Shown piece by piece: positions 26,970-36,008 of a DNA stretch of 64,000 bases. The number at the start of each line of letters is the position of its first letter. The stretch's first letter is position 1. This stretch comes from Microcaldota archaeon (lineage in GTDB: Archaea; Micrarchaeota; Micrarchaeia; Micrarchaeales; Micrarchaeaceae): assembly GCA_021811435.1 (NCBI GenBank), contig JAJZOR010000001.1, forward strand, positions 62,001 through 126,000, in the 5' to 3' direction. The translations under genes and the position numbers were made by a program. The notes beneath the pieces are model-generated. The model saw only the letters and a program-made list of their open reading frames with translations. It was not told the origin of the DNA and did no database searches.

Positions 26970-28067
26970 TCATCTGTCTATCTCGGCGAGCACTAGGTCG
27001 AGGCTCCCCATTATCGCGAAGATGTCAGCGAACTTGACGCCGTCGCACAGCTTTGAAAGCACAGAGAGGTTTATGAAAGTGGGCGACCTGAGCGATATCC
27101 TGTAAGGCCTCTGCTTGTCTGGTATCATGTATATGAGTCCCTCGCCCCTCGGCAGCTCCCTCCTGGCTATCACGGTGTCAGGCTTCGCTGCCGGCCCTAT
27201 GAGCTTGACAGGGGCGCCCAGCACGTCGGCGTTCTCAGGCATCATAGAGAGGCACTGCCGTATTATCCTTGTGCTCTGGAGTATCTCCTCGTATCTGACC
27301 CTGTACCTGTCGAAGGAGTCGCCGTTGCGCATGACCGGGATGTCGAACTTCAGCTTGTCGTAAACGTAGTACGGCTGCGACTTCCTGACGTCCTCCCTAA
27401 CGCCGGAGGCCCTGAGGACCGGCCCGGAAACGCCGTAGTTGATTGCGTCATCCCTGCTCAGCGCGCCGACGCCCTTGGTCCTGTCCAGGAAGACCTCGTT
27501 CTTGTCCAGAATCTCTAGGTATTCCGGCATCGTCTTGTCTATATAGTCTATGAGAGCAGTCGCCCTCTCCTTGAAGTCCTTGGGCAGCGGCTGGTATAGC
27601 CCTCCAAGCCTCATGTTCACATAGAACATCCTGCTGCCTGAGACGTCCTCCAGCAGCTTTATTACCTTGGACCTGTCGCGGAACGCCCACATGAAAGTAG
27701 TGAACATCTGGCCAAGGTCGCTCGCCAGCGTGCCCATCCAGAGCAGGTGGCTGGCTATCCTCTGGAACTCCAGAAGCATGACGCGCGCGTATTGGGCGCC
27801 CTCCTTTACCGGAACGCCCATCGCCTGCTCGACCGCGGCCACGTACAGCTCGTCCCATGCCAGCGGGGCTATGTAATCGAGCTTCTCCATGTATGACGGG
27901 CTCTGCATGTACATCCTGGTCTCGCACAGCTTCTCCACTCCCCTGTGCAGGAAACCTATGTGGGGCTCGACCAGCTTCACGGTATCGCCATCGACATCCA
28001 CGACTAGGCGCAGCACGCCGTGAGTGCTCGGATGCACCGGCCCTACGTTTATCCTTACGACAGCCAT
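26970..28067 (-). CDS. nuoD: Complex I subunit D (49 kDa)
   Basis: 365 residues. It starts MAVVRINVGPVHPSTHGVLR, with the quinone-site HPSTHG motif, and has HIGFLHRGVEKLCE and, at the end, FADIFAIMGSLDLVLAEIDR. It is the quinone-binding arm subunit, related to the large subunit of NiFe hydrogenases but without the nickel cysteines. Its ATG overlaps the nuoC stop (TGATG), implying coupled translation. Confidence 0.96.
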   Translation of the reverse strand: MAVVRINVGPVHPSTHGVLRLVVDVDGDTVKLVEPHIGFLHRGVEKLCETRMYMQSPSYMEKLDYIAPLAWDELYVAAVEQAMGVPVKEGAQYARVMLLEFQRIASHLLWMGTLASDLGQMFTTFMWAFRDRSKVIKLLEDVSGSRMFYVNMRLGGLYQPLPKDFKERATALIDYIDKTMPEYLEILDKNEVFLDRTKGVGALSRDDAINYGVSGPVLRASGVREDVRKSQPYYVYDKLKFDIPVMRNGDSFDRYRVRYEEILQSTRIIRQCLSMMPENADVLGAPVKLIGPAAKPDTVIARRELPRGEGLIYMIPDKQRPYRISLRSPTFINLSVLSKLCDGVKFADIFAIMGSLDLVLAEIDR

Positions 28068-28447
28068 CAAATAGCCTTCTTGTAGTCCTTGCCCCATGCG
28101 AAGCTCTTCCTCAGCGGGAACTCGGTGCCGTTCCACTCTTCGAGCAGCAGCCGCTTTATCTCCCTCCCGTTTATCCTTATGCCGAACATCTCGCAGAGTT
28201 CGCGCTCGTACCAGTCCGCAGCCTTGTACAGGTGTATAAGCGTGTCTATCGAAGGGTCGCTCGGGTCGAGCTTCACCTTTAGGACTTCCATCTGCTTGTT
28301 GGCGGTGTTGTAAAGCACGTACACTACCTCCAAGTGCGTGACATAGTCGACTGCGGTTATCTTGTTCAGATAGTCAAACCCGCTCGCCTTCATGTCTCTG
28401 CATGTTTTCACTAACGCTTCTTTCGTTATTTCCTGCAACCCTACCAC
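28067..28447 (-). CDS. nuoC: Complex I subunit C (30 kDa)
   Basis: 126 residues, containing the NuoC core DPSIDTLIHLYKAADWYERE, MFGIRINGREIKRLLLEEW and FPLRKSF. It bridges subunits B and D. It overlaps the nuoB end by about 70 bases if GTG 28447 is the start; TTG 28438, with AGGTGG just upstream, is an alternative that shortens the overlap slightly. Confidence 0.93.
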   Translation of the reverse strand: MVGLQEITKEALVKTCRDMKASGFDYLNKITAVDYVTHLEVVYVLYNTANKQMEVLKVKLDPSDPSIDTLIHLYKAADWYERELCEMFGIRINGREIKRLLLEEWNGTEFPLRKSFAWGKDYKKAI

Positions 28448-29051
28448 CTATCTTATCCTGCAGCTTCATGAGCGCGCCGAAGAGGTTCTCCGGCTTCGGC
28501 GGGCATCCGCATGCGTAAACGTCAACCGGCAGCACCTGGTCTATGCCCTGCACTATGTTGTAGCTCTCCCACCAGGGGCCGCCCGATGTCGCGCATTCCC
28601 CGTATGCCACCACGTACTTTGGGGATGCCATCTGCTCGTAGAGCCTCTTTATCCTGGGAACCATCGACTTGGTCACCCAGCCAGCAACTATCATCACGTC
28701 GCACTGCCTTGGGGTGCCACGGAAAAGCAGGTAGCCCTTGCGCTCCGCGTCTATCCTTGACGCGCCGAAGTCCATCAGCTCTATCGCGCAGCAGGCCAGG
28801 CCGAACTGAAGCGGCCACAGCGAGTTGGTGCGGCTCCACTGCACCACATCCTTGGCCAGCGGGGTCAGCTTGGACAGGTCGCTGAGCTTGGCGAACACAG
28901 CATTCACTGGCGTCTTGGAATCTGTCTGCTTCGCCGAGTCGACAAGGAGCTTGGTCATCTCCTTCTCGGCGTTCATGAACTGCTCCACAGTGTACGGGGC
29001 ATTGGGCACCTTGCGCGACAGGCCCTGCATGGCCTCTGCATCGTCAGACAT
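28374..29051 (-). CDS. nuoB: Complex I subunit B (carries cluster N2)
   Basis: 225 residues. LQFGLACCAIELM gives the Cys pair and AYGECATSGGPWW and ACGCPPKPENL give the other two ligands of the terminal 4Fe-4S cluster N2. The N-terminal 65 residues are an extension compared with typical NuoB (about 160-180 residues). ATG 29051 follows GTGATA and overlaps the nuoA stop by eight bases. The C-terminal tail is also charged and extended. Confidence 0.96.
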   Translation of the reverse strand: MSDDAEAMQGLSRKVPNAPYTVEQFMNAEKEMTKLLVDSAKQTDSKTPVNAVFAKLSDLSKLTPLAKDVVQWSRTNSLWPLQFGLACCAIELMDFGASRIDAERKGYLLFRGTPRQCDVMIVAGWVTKSMVPRIKRLYEQMASPKYVVAYGECATSGGPWWESYNIVQGIDQVLPVDVYACGCPPKPENLFGALMKLQDKIGGRVAGNNERSVSENMQRHEGERV

Positions 29052-29400
29052 CGCTATCACTTATGAATTTGTAGGATATAAGGCCAAAGACCATGGCCAC
29101 GACCATTAGTCCCATCATTTCAAGCCCGGAGTAGTAGCTGACGTACCTGGCCACAGATGCCCAGAGCAGCACGACCACGGAGATTATCTCGAAGGGTAGG
29201 AACATGGCGAATATCGGCAGGTACTCTATCTGCACGATTAGACTGCTGCCTATGGTATCCTCTGCGCTCTCGTACGGCGCGTTCTTCACTGCGTTTTCGG
29301 GCAGCTTCTTCCTCATCAGAACCGAGGTTAGCAGGAGCGAGTAGGGAATGAAAAGCGCCATCACTATGAATATGATCAATGCCAGGTAGTTATATAGCAT
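29044..29400 (-). CDS. nuoA: Complex I subunit A
   Basis: 118 residues with three membrane helices. LPENAVKNAPYESAEDTIG is a variant of the NuoA loop motif (KxxPYECG), with Ser in place of the Cys. FDVEIVLL-like sequence reads FEIISVVLL here. It is first gene of the unit; GGTGCAC stands two bases before the ATG. Confidence 0.93.
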   Translation of the reverse strand: MLYNYLALIIFIVMALFIPYSLLLTSVLMRKKLPENAVKNAPYESAEDTIGSSLIVQIEYLPIFAMFLPFEIISVVVLLWASVARYVSYYSGLEMMGLMVVAMVFGLISYKFISDSDV

Positions 29401-29430
29401 CTGTGCACCGCCTAGATATGTCGTTGAATC

Positions 29431-29440
29431 TTTATATTAG
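29431..29440 (-). promoter_or_regulatory. TATA box of nuoABCD
   Basis: On the reverse strand CTAATATAAA lies about 31 bases before nuoA. It is the only good TATA element in the 117-base gap shared with the divergent dtdA gene. Confidence 0.5.
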
Positions 29441-29517
29441 TTGCCGTTCTAATTTAGTCTTCGGCTTCAAACCGCGCCAAAATGCGGTCATTGCGCGGCG
29501 CAGCACCAGTGTGTCGG

Positions 29518-30327
29518 ATGCTTTTCGTTTATTCGAGCGAGGATGCGGTATCTATAGGGGTAGCGGACGAGCTGAAGAGCATGCTTGGCATGGAGCATGA
29601 CATGGAGATAGACGGGAACATGCATTTCAGACAGGGCGAGGGCATTGAGATGCTCGAGGTGGGCACCAGCCTTGTGGAGGCCGATTACGTAGAAAGGCTT
29701 GTGAATGCTGATTTCATAGTGTTCCTCAGCAAGCACAGAAGCGCCAAGGGGATTCCTGCATTCACCGTGCATTCCGAAGGCAACTGGGGCGACGCTGCGG
29801 AACTCGGAGGGCGGCCAAATGAGCTCGGCATGGCCGCGCCCTTACAGATGGCGCGCTTCCTGGGAGCGCTGCGCGATGCCGCGGCGGAGGCGGGGAGCGA
29901 TGTGCCGGTAGTATACGAGGCGACGCACCACGGACCGCTGCTGAAGACGCCGTCGTTCTTCGCCGAGCTCGGAGGCAACGACGAGGCGATGGGCAGCACA
30001 GCGCTGAGAAGCGTGCTGGCGGACGCTGCCGAGCGGTTCGTGCACGACAAGGGCGGTCCCAAGCCGAACGGCAAGATAGCCATATATATAGGCGGCATGC
30101 ACTATGCAAGACGCGCGACAGAGTTGGCTATGGGCAAGGGATACGCATTCGCGCACATAATGCCCAAGTATTACGTGGACAGGACAGGTATGCTGGCGCA
30201 GGCCGCATCCAGGTCCGACGGCAAACCGGAAATCGCGTTGATAGAGTGGAAAAGCATAAATGCTGATAAGAGGAATAAGGTAACGAGTAAGCTCGAAGAG
30301 CTCGGTCTTGATTATGAGAGGGTATAA
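29518..30327 (+). CDS. dtdA: D-aminoacyl-tRNA deacylase, archaeal DtdA (DTD2) type
   Basis: 269 residues. FLSKHRSAKGIPAFTVHSEGNWG is the family signature (key residues SKHRS, TVH, GN), followed by YEATHHGP and IYIGGMHYARR. It hydrolyses D-aminoacyl-tRNAs, including chirally damaged ones, as a translation quality control. ATG 29518 (MLFVYSSED) fits the family. It is divergent from nuoA, and its last 14 bases overlap the next gene. Confidence 0.93.
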   Translation: MLFVYSSEDAVSIGVADELKSMLGMEHDMEIDGNMHFRQGEGIEMLEVGTSLVEADYVERLVNADFIVFLSKHRSAKGIPAFTVHSEGNWGDAAELGGRPNELGMAAPLQMARFLGALRDAAAEAGSDVPVVYEATHHGPLLKTPSFFAELGGNDEAMGSTALRSVLADAAERFVHDKGGPKPNGKIAIYIGGMHYARRATELAMGKGYAFAHIMPKYYVDRTGMLAQAASRSDGKPEIALIEWKSINADKRNKVTSKLEELGLDYERV

Positions 30328-32347
30328 TCCTGCTGCTGTGCTGGTCGCGCTAATCGCGCTGGCCGCGCTGGCCGCGCAGTCAGGGGCCACTTACTGGTTC
30401 CAGAGCGGGGCTAGGGGATCTACCAATGCCTATTACAACACCGGGGCGAGCGTGCAGATACAGACCATAGCGCCGCAGAACGTCAGCTCCGGCTCGTTCG
30501 GCTATTGGATAGGCGAAACCATCTCGAACGGCGCGTTCATACAGGCGGGCTACGTCGTGCCGAACGAGAGCGGCTACTACCCCACCAACTGCACTGTCGG
30601 ATCCGGCGCGAACGCAACATGCTCGAAGGGCATCTACCTTTCAAAGGGCGAGCCAGCCTGGTTCTGGGAATATTTCCCTAGCACGGGCAACAGGAGCGCA
30701 TTCTACGGCAGCTACGGCCCCACCGGTTCTGCAGGAAGCAACGGGACTTTCAACACCTACTCATTCAAGGCGAACGGGAACGTGTGGGACGTCTATTTTG
30801 ACCAGCAGCTGATAGGCAGCGTCGACCTTGGGGCCCCTGGATCCGGCGCGAACGCGCCTGAGGCCATAGCCGAGTACGCCGACACTGAAACCAACTCTAC
30901 GTTAATGAAGACCGTGCAATTCAAGGATGCGGCATACTACAGCAGCACAGGGCAGCTCAGGCTCATGCCTACAGGCTATGCTTACGTCAGCTACGGGAGG
31001 GGGAGCGAGACATCGCTGAAGAACCTGTACGGTGTGGCAGAAGTTGGGCAGTACGTCGATTATTTCGAGGTCGGTTCTGCTGTCAGCGTGCCGCCTGATT
31101 CCGCGCAGCTGTGGAGCCTCGGATATGAGCTCAGGGTATCATCCAGCGTGGGCAACACAAGCAGCACGGCCAACTATAGCGCCTACTCCAATGTGAAGAT
31201 AAGCATGCCTGCGGTCGTCAATGTGTTGCCCGGAGTCAGGGAGACGTTCGAGGGATGGAAGGGATCCGGGCTGGGCTCGTACACAGGCAACATGACAAGC
31301 GCAGTCATAAGCATGTACGGCAACATAACCGAGACGGCCGTCTGGCAGGAGCAGTACGGCCTCAATGTAAGCTCGCAGTACCCAGGCGTATTGGACGTGC
31401 CAGGCGGCGTGTGGTACGACGCCGGATCTGTGGCGCGCTTTTACGTCAACCAGAGCCTGCTGCCGATAAGCTATGGCGAGCGGGCGGTTTTCGAGGGATG
31501 GAGCACCAAAAGCAATTCCACACTTGGCGAGGTTACTATGCATGGCCCGACTAACGTGACGGCTTACTGGACGACGCAGTATCTTGTGAACGCCACGAGC
31601 GTTTACGGCAACACCATAGGATCCGGATGGTATGGCTACAACAGCCTGGTCGCCATCAGCGTGGATACCGTCACGGTCCCGATAAGCCAGTACAGCAGGA
31701 TGGAATTCAGCGGATGGAGCAACGGGAACCAGAGCACGCTCTTCAACACAAAGGTGACAGCGCCCATATTGGTGCACACCACTTATCAAGAGCAGTACCT
31801 GGTGAATTTCACGGCGACAGACTCATACGGCAACAGGATAAGCCCTGACTATTTCGTGCTGTCGAACCAGATTGTCGATGGTTCTGCGTTCATTTACGCC
31901 AATAGGCAGTATGAGCTGCAGTACGCAGTGTTCAAAGGCGCAAGGATCGGTATAAACAGCACCGTGAGGGCGTATGCGCCAGAGTCCATTAACTCGCAAC
32001 TGCCCGTCTACAACGTCACCATATCGGCAGAAAGCTGGCTGGGGCAGCCCGTCAATGCGAGCATAAACGTCACGTTCGCTAACGGCACCAGGCGGATATC
32101 TTACCTCGGACCTACGGGCGAGACGAAGTTCGCCGACGTCCCCTACGGGACTGTCAGCGGCAGCATAAACTACTTCTTTGTGACCGAGAAGGTCGGGCTC
32201 ATAGGCGGCGAGAACGAGAAGCTCAATTTCATAACGCCTGGGGCCATCGGCGCTATAGTGCTGACGATAATCGCGATAGCGCTTACGGTCAGGGCGCTGC
32301 TCAAGATCGAGCGGGAGCACAACAAGTGGCGCGCTAGGAAGACGTGA
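30314..32347 (+). CDS. Large membrane-anchored surface protein with InlB-like repeats
   Basis: 677 residues. A signal peptide or anchor at about 7-27 (Ala/Leu-rich) precedes a globular region (about 30-260) with WFWEYFPSTG and DVYFDQQLIG. Then come three or more tandem units of about 75 residues (about 270-500) with F.GW / N.T / VTAYW..QY motifs, like bacterial InlB-type B-repeats. One C-terminal membrane helix (about 645-662) and a basic tail anchor it. Many NxS/T sequons suggest glycosylation. Adhesion is a plausible role by analogy only. ATG 30314 lies inside dtdA. Confidence 0.75.
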   Translation: MRGYNPAAVLVALIALAALAAQSGATYWFQSGARGSTNAYYNTGASVQIQTIAPQNVSSGSFGYWIGETISNGAFIQAGYVVPNESGYYPTNCTVGSGANATCSKGIYLSKGEPAWFWEYFPSTGNRSAFYGSYGPTGSAGSNGTFNTYSFKANGNVWDVYFDQQLIGSVDLGAPGSGANAPEAIAEYADTETNSTLMKTVQFKDAAYYSSTGQLRLMPTGYAYVSYGRGSETSLKNLYGVAEVGQYVDYFEVGSAVSVPPDSAQLWSLGYELRVSSSVGNTSSTANYSAYSNVKISMPAVVNVLPGVRETFEGWKGSGLGSYTGNMTSAVISMYGNITETAVWQEQYGLNVSSQYPGVLDVPGGVWYDAGSVARFYVNQSLLPISYGERAVFEGWSTKSNSTLGEVTMHGPTNVTAYWTTQYLVNATSVYGNTIGSGWYGYNSLVAISVDTVTVPISQYSRMEFSGWSNGNQSTLFNTKVTAPILVHTTYQEQYLVNFTATDSYGNRISPDYFVLSNQIVDGSAFIYANRQYELQYAVFKGARIGINSTVRAYAPESINSQLPVYNVTISAESWLGQPVNASINVTFANGTRRISYLGPTGETKFADVPYGTVSGSINYFFVTEKVGLIGGENEKLNFITPGAIGAIVLTIIAIALTVRALLKIEREHNKWRARKT

Positions 32348-32351
32348 TAGC

Positions 32352-35138
32352 ATAGACGCCTATGGCCTTTTCCTTGAGAGGTACAAGGAGTTCACCGAGA
32401 TACAGAAGTCCGCAATTCCTGTGATCGAAAGCGGAAGCAATGCCGTACTTATAGCCCCTACGGGCGCAGGGAAGACGGAGGCTGCGGTTCTGCCGCTGCT
32501 CAAAGCGCTATCCGAATCTGGGGAAAACGGCGAGAGGCCGGCAGGCATATGCATGCTGTACATAACCCCGCTGAGGGCGCTCAACAGGGACATGATAAGC
32601 AGGCTGGAGAGCACGTGCAAGGCGCTCGGCATAAGCATAGCGGTCAGGCACGGCGACACGAGCCAGAGCGAGCGGAGCCGCCAGGCCAGGACAGCGCCGC
32701 AGTTCCTGATAACGACCCCGGAGACGCTGCAGAGCATACTCCCTACCAAGCACCTTGGCCTGGCGCTAAAGAACGTCAGGGCGGTGGTGATAGACGAGGT
32801 GCACGAGCTGTACCACAACAAGAGGGGGGCGCAGCTGTCCCTGGCGCTGGAGAGGCTGGAGGGGTTCTCCCCCGGATTCCAGAGGATAGGGATAAGCGCT
32901 ACGGTAAGCGATGCGGAAACGATAGGGAGGTTCCTGTGCGGGAAGCGGCCGTGCAAGGTCGTGGTTTCATCGGCGCGAAAGAGCATGAAGATAAAAGTGG
33001 TGCTGCCGAAGCACCATGAAGCGCAGCTGGATGCGATCGCGGAGAGGTTCGGGCTGGACAGCGAGGCGCTAGCCAGGCTGGATGCGATCGCGGACCACGT
33101 ATCGAGGTCGAGCTCGGTGCTCATCTTCGCCAATACAAGGCAGATAGTGGAGGCGCTGGGCAGCAGGCTGCTATACCTCGACTCGGTCAGGCCTTTCGGC
33201 GGGATCGGGGTGCACCACAGCTCGCTCGACAGGGAGGAGCGCGTCAAGATAGAGAACGCTTTCAAGAGGGGCGAACTCAGGAGCATAATAGCCACCAGCT
33301 CGCTTGAGCTCGGGATAGACATAGGCAGCATAGACCTTGTAGTGCAGTACGGTTCGCCAAGGCAGGCGCTCAGGCTCGTCCAGAGGGTAGGCAGGAGCGG
33401 GCACTCGGAGAGGCGGACTGCTGACGGCGTCATAATAAGCACAAACACGATGGACGCCATAGAGGCGATAGCGGTGGCGACAAACGCCATTTCCGGGAAG
33501 CTGGAGGGATTCGACTCGCAGAGGAACGCGCTCGACGTGCTGGCCGATCAGATATGCGGGATAGCGCTTGACAGCGCCATGCTAGGCTACGAGTGCACGC
33601 GCACTAGGGTGGCCGAGATCATAAGGAGCTCCTACGTTTACGAAACTTTGAAGGACGACGACCTGGCAGGGCTGCTCGAGTTCATGTCGCAGCAGCACAT
33701 GGTGAGGTTCGACGGCGATCGCATAATCGGCAGCCCGAGGACGCGCATGTTTTATTATGACCACCTTAGCATGATACCGGACACCAAGCGGTTCACTGTG
33801 AGGAACATGCTAGACAACAGGGTGATATCATCGCTAGACGACAAATTCGTGTCCGGTTCAATAGACGAGGGCAGCGTGTTCATAACGAAGGGGCTCCCGT
33901 GGCGCGTAGTCAGCATAGAGGATGATGTCGTAAGGGTGGAGCCGAGCGGGGATTTCGAAGCCGCCATACCCGACTGGAGCGGGGAGGACATACCGGTGAG
34001 CAGGCAGGTGGCGCAGGAGGTCGCCAGCATAATCGACGGCGCGGCGCTTCAGCGGACTGATGGCCTGGCCGACGCAGGAACGGAGTCAGTGATCAGGGAG
34101 TTCATCGCAGGGCAGCACAAGTTCTGGCGGCCGGACGATTCCGTCATAATAGAACGCAGCGGAAGCTATACCGCGGTCTACACGTGGCTCGGCACACTGG
34201 CCAACGACGCGCTCTCGAAACTTATATCGCACCACATAACTTTGCTGCTGGGCCACAGCATAAACACGAAGACCTCGCCGTATGTCATATTCCTGGAGCT
34301 GGGCGAGGAGCCCAAGATTGACGTAGGGAGCATGATTGCATCGCTGACGCCTGGCAACATAGAGCATGTGCTGAGCGCTGCAGCGCAGGAGGCAGAGCTT
34401 TTCAGGTACAAGTTCCTGGCGGTGGCCAAGCTTTTTGGGGTGGTGGACAGAACCGCAGTGGTGTCCAAATCCCTGGTCAAAAAGATGATGAGGCTGCTCA
34501 AGGACTCCCCCGTGTACAAGGAAACCGAGAGGGAGCTCATGAACAACTACTTCGACATCCAGAGCCTGAGGGAATTCCTGGGCGAAGTTGCCGACGGCAG
34601 GAGGCGGGTGCGCGTGATGGAGCTGCCCAGGATGTCTACGCTGACAGAGGCGATAATAAGCTCGGCATACTACACGAAGGAGCTCGTGCTGCCGCTCACG
34701 CCGGACAGCGAGATCATAGGCTCATTCGCGAATTCGATATTATCAAGGAGCATAAAGCTTGAGTGCACATACTGCGGCTTCTCTTTCACCAGGAAGGTCG
34801 CTAACGTAAAGGACGAGGCGAAACTGCTCTGCCCGTCGTGCAGGAGCCCGATGATATCAAGGTACGACGACGCGTACGACGCTGCGATAAAGAGAAGGAA
34901 GTCCGGCAAGAGGCTGACATCCGGTGAGAGCTCAGCGCTGCGCTCTGCACTGAAGGAGGCCAGCCTGTTCGAGTCGTATGGGGGGAAGGCCGCAGTGGCG
35001 CTGTCCACATACGGGGTCGGGGCCAAGAGCGCCGCGCGCGCATTGATGATGCTCAGGAGGGATGAGCGGCTTTTCTACATAGACCTGCTAGAGCTGCAGC
35101 GCAACTTCATACGCACCAAGAAGTACTGGTCGGTCTAG
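32352..35138 (+). CDS. lhr: Lhr-type superfamily 2 helicase with apparent ATA start
   Basis: 928 residues. APTGAGKTEAA (Walker A, about 35-45), ITPLRALNRD (Ia), IDEVHELYHN (DEVH), ISATVSD (III), SSLELGIDIG (V) and QRVGRSGHSERR (VI). A CTYCGF...CPSCRSP zinc finger sits near 785-815. Lhr helicases act on forked and R-loop DNA in repair. The Q-motif region FTEIQKSAIPVI lies before the first GTG (32421), and no ATG, GTG or TTG precedes it in frame. CGTGATA, two bases and ATA (32352) match the usual ribosome-site geometry, so ATA is taken as the start. Confidence 0.9.
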   Translation: MDAYGLFLERYKEFTEIQKSAIPVIESGSNAVLIAPTGAGKTEAAVLPLLKALSESGENGERPAGICMLYITPLRALNRDMISRLESTCKALGISIAVRHGDTSQSERSRQARTAPQFLITTPETLQSILPTKHLGLALKNVRAVVIDEVHELYHNKRGAQLSLALERLEGFSPGFQRIGISATVSDAETIGRFLCGKRPCKVVVSSARKSMKIKVVLPKHHEAQLDAIAERFGLDSEALARLDAIADHVSRSSSVLIFANTRQIVEALGSRLLYLDSVRPFGGIGVHHSSLDREERVKIENAFKRGELRSIIATSSLELGIDIGSIDLVVQYGSPRQALRLVQRVGRSGHSERRTADGVIISTNTMDAIEAIAVATNAISGKLEGFDSQRNALDVLADQICGIALDSAMLGYECTRTRVAEIIRSSYVYETLKDDDLAGLLEFMSQQHMVRFDGDRIIGSPRTRMFYYDHLSMIPDTKRFTVRNMLDNRVISSLDDKFVSGSIDEGSVFITKGLPWRVVSIEDDVVRVEPSGDFEAAIPDWSGEDIPVSRQVAQEVASIIDGAALQRTDGLADAGTESVIREFIAGQHKFWRPDDSVIIERSGSYTAVYTWLGTLANDALSKLISHHITLLLGHSINTKTSPYVIFLELGEEPKIDVGSMIASLTPGNIEHVLSAAAQEAELFRYKFLAVAKLFGVVDRTAVVSKSLVKKMMRLLKDSPVYKETERELMNNYFDIQSLREFLGEVADGRRRVRVMELPRMSTLTEAIISSAYYTKELVLPLTPDSEIIGSFANSILSRSIKLECTYCGFSFTRKVANVKDEAKLLCPSCRSPMISRYDDAYDAAIKRRKSGKRLTSGESSALRSALKEASLFESYGGKAAVALSTYGVGAKSAARALMMLRRDERLFYIDLLELQRNFIRTKKYWSV

Positions 35139-35232
35139 CGGCGTGATAAGCGTAAAGGCGACCGCACGCGGTAAACTATTTATATTCTGCCCAACCATCT
35201 ATTTGCAAATTAATTTCCTGTGAGTGTTTTTG

Positions 35233-35433
35233 ATGTACGTATCAAGCGCAGTAGTTAGGAAGATACTCAAGGAGGCAGGCGCCGGCAGGATAAGCAACGA
35301 CGCGGTGGCCGAACTGCAGAAATACGTGAATACGATAGCGTTCGAAACGGCCGCCAAGGCGGTCAAGCTGTCCAAGCACGCGAAAAGGAAGACGATAGAG
35401 GTTTCTGATATAAAGCTTGCCATGCGCGAATGA
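35233..35433 (+). CDS. Archaeal histone
   Basis: 66 residues, one histone fold: VRKILKEAGAGRISNDAVAEL and AKRKTIEVSDIKLAM (key residues RIS, K-TI-DI). It dimerises and wraps DNA. A TATTTATATT box (35177-35186) lies about 50 bases upstream. A nine-base longer start (TTG 35224) is possible but less likely. Confidence 0.95.
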   Translation: MYVSSAVVRKILKEAGAGRISNDAVAELQKYVNTIAFETAAKAVKLSKHAKRKTIEVSDIKLAMRE

Positions 35434-35444
35434 CTACCATCCTT

Positions 35445-35723
35445 TCACATCGCGCCGAATAGCTTCAATATTACTATAGTGCCTACGCCAGGTAGCCCGA
35501 ATATCGCCGTGGAAAGCAGCGTGGCGAGGCCGATTGGTATGCCCATCTGGAATATGTAGTTCAGGGCGAATATAGCGATCAGGCCGGCTATGCTGTTAAC
35601 GACTACGCCTACGGCCAGCTTCAGTATCAGGCTGCTCATCTTGAACACCACAAAGAGCACTGCCGCTATCAGTGCTATTATTATTATCTCGCCAAATATC
35701 CCTCCAGCAAGCCCAAAAGCCAT
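35445..35723 (-). CDS. BofA-like (pro-sigma-K processing inhibitor family) membrane protein
   Basis: 92 residues with three hydrophobic segments. The second half, IPIGLATLLSTAIFGLPGVG, is the BofA-family signature. The name comes from Bacillus sporulation, but archaeal members are common and their role is unknown. It shares a divergent promoter region with the RNase P RNA and is convergent with the histone. Confidence 0.7.
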   Translation of the reverse strand: MAFGLAGGIFGEIIIIALIAAVLFVVFKMSSLILKLAVGVVVNSIAGLIAIFALNYIFQMGIPIGLATLLSTAIFGLPGVGTIVILKLFGAM

Positions 35724-35773
35724 ATTACCACGCTTAATCTTAACGTCTAAATATTTAATAGCCTTATTGATAT

Positions 35774-36008
35774 GCGGTGGCAGGCGGGCAGCCTACCGAA
35801 AGGAGGAAGCTCCCCTCATACGGAGTGCTAGGGGTTCAAGGCCCTATTCGGAACAGAAACGACACCAGAACTGCACATGAAGCTATGACGCGACGAGCGT
35901 GCAGCCATGGATTAAACGCGCCGATGCAAGCACAGTGAGTATGCAAGGCTTTAAGCCGCTCAGTCTAATGCTGCCTAAAACAGAAAGGGGGCTACGGCCT
36001 GCCACTGC
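35774..36008 (+). ncRNA. rnpB: RNase P RNA
   Basis: The ends form a 12-bp P1 helix (GTGGCAGGC near 35777 with GCCTGCCAC ending near 36005). The conserved CR-I GGAGGAAGCTCCCC and CR-V ACAGAAAGGGGGCTAC pair as P4, with the universal bulged U visible (AGC-U-CCCC against GGGGGCT). The length of about 235 nt is short for an archaeal RNase P RNA (about 300), so some peripheral helices are reduced. The AAATATTTAA TATA box at 35749-35758 is correctly spaced. It cleaves 5' leaders from pre-tRNAs. Confidence 0.88.
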
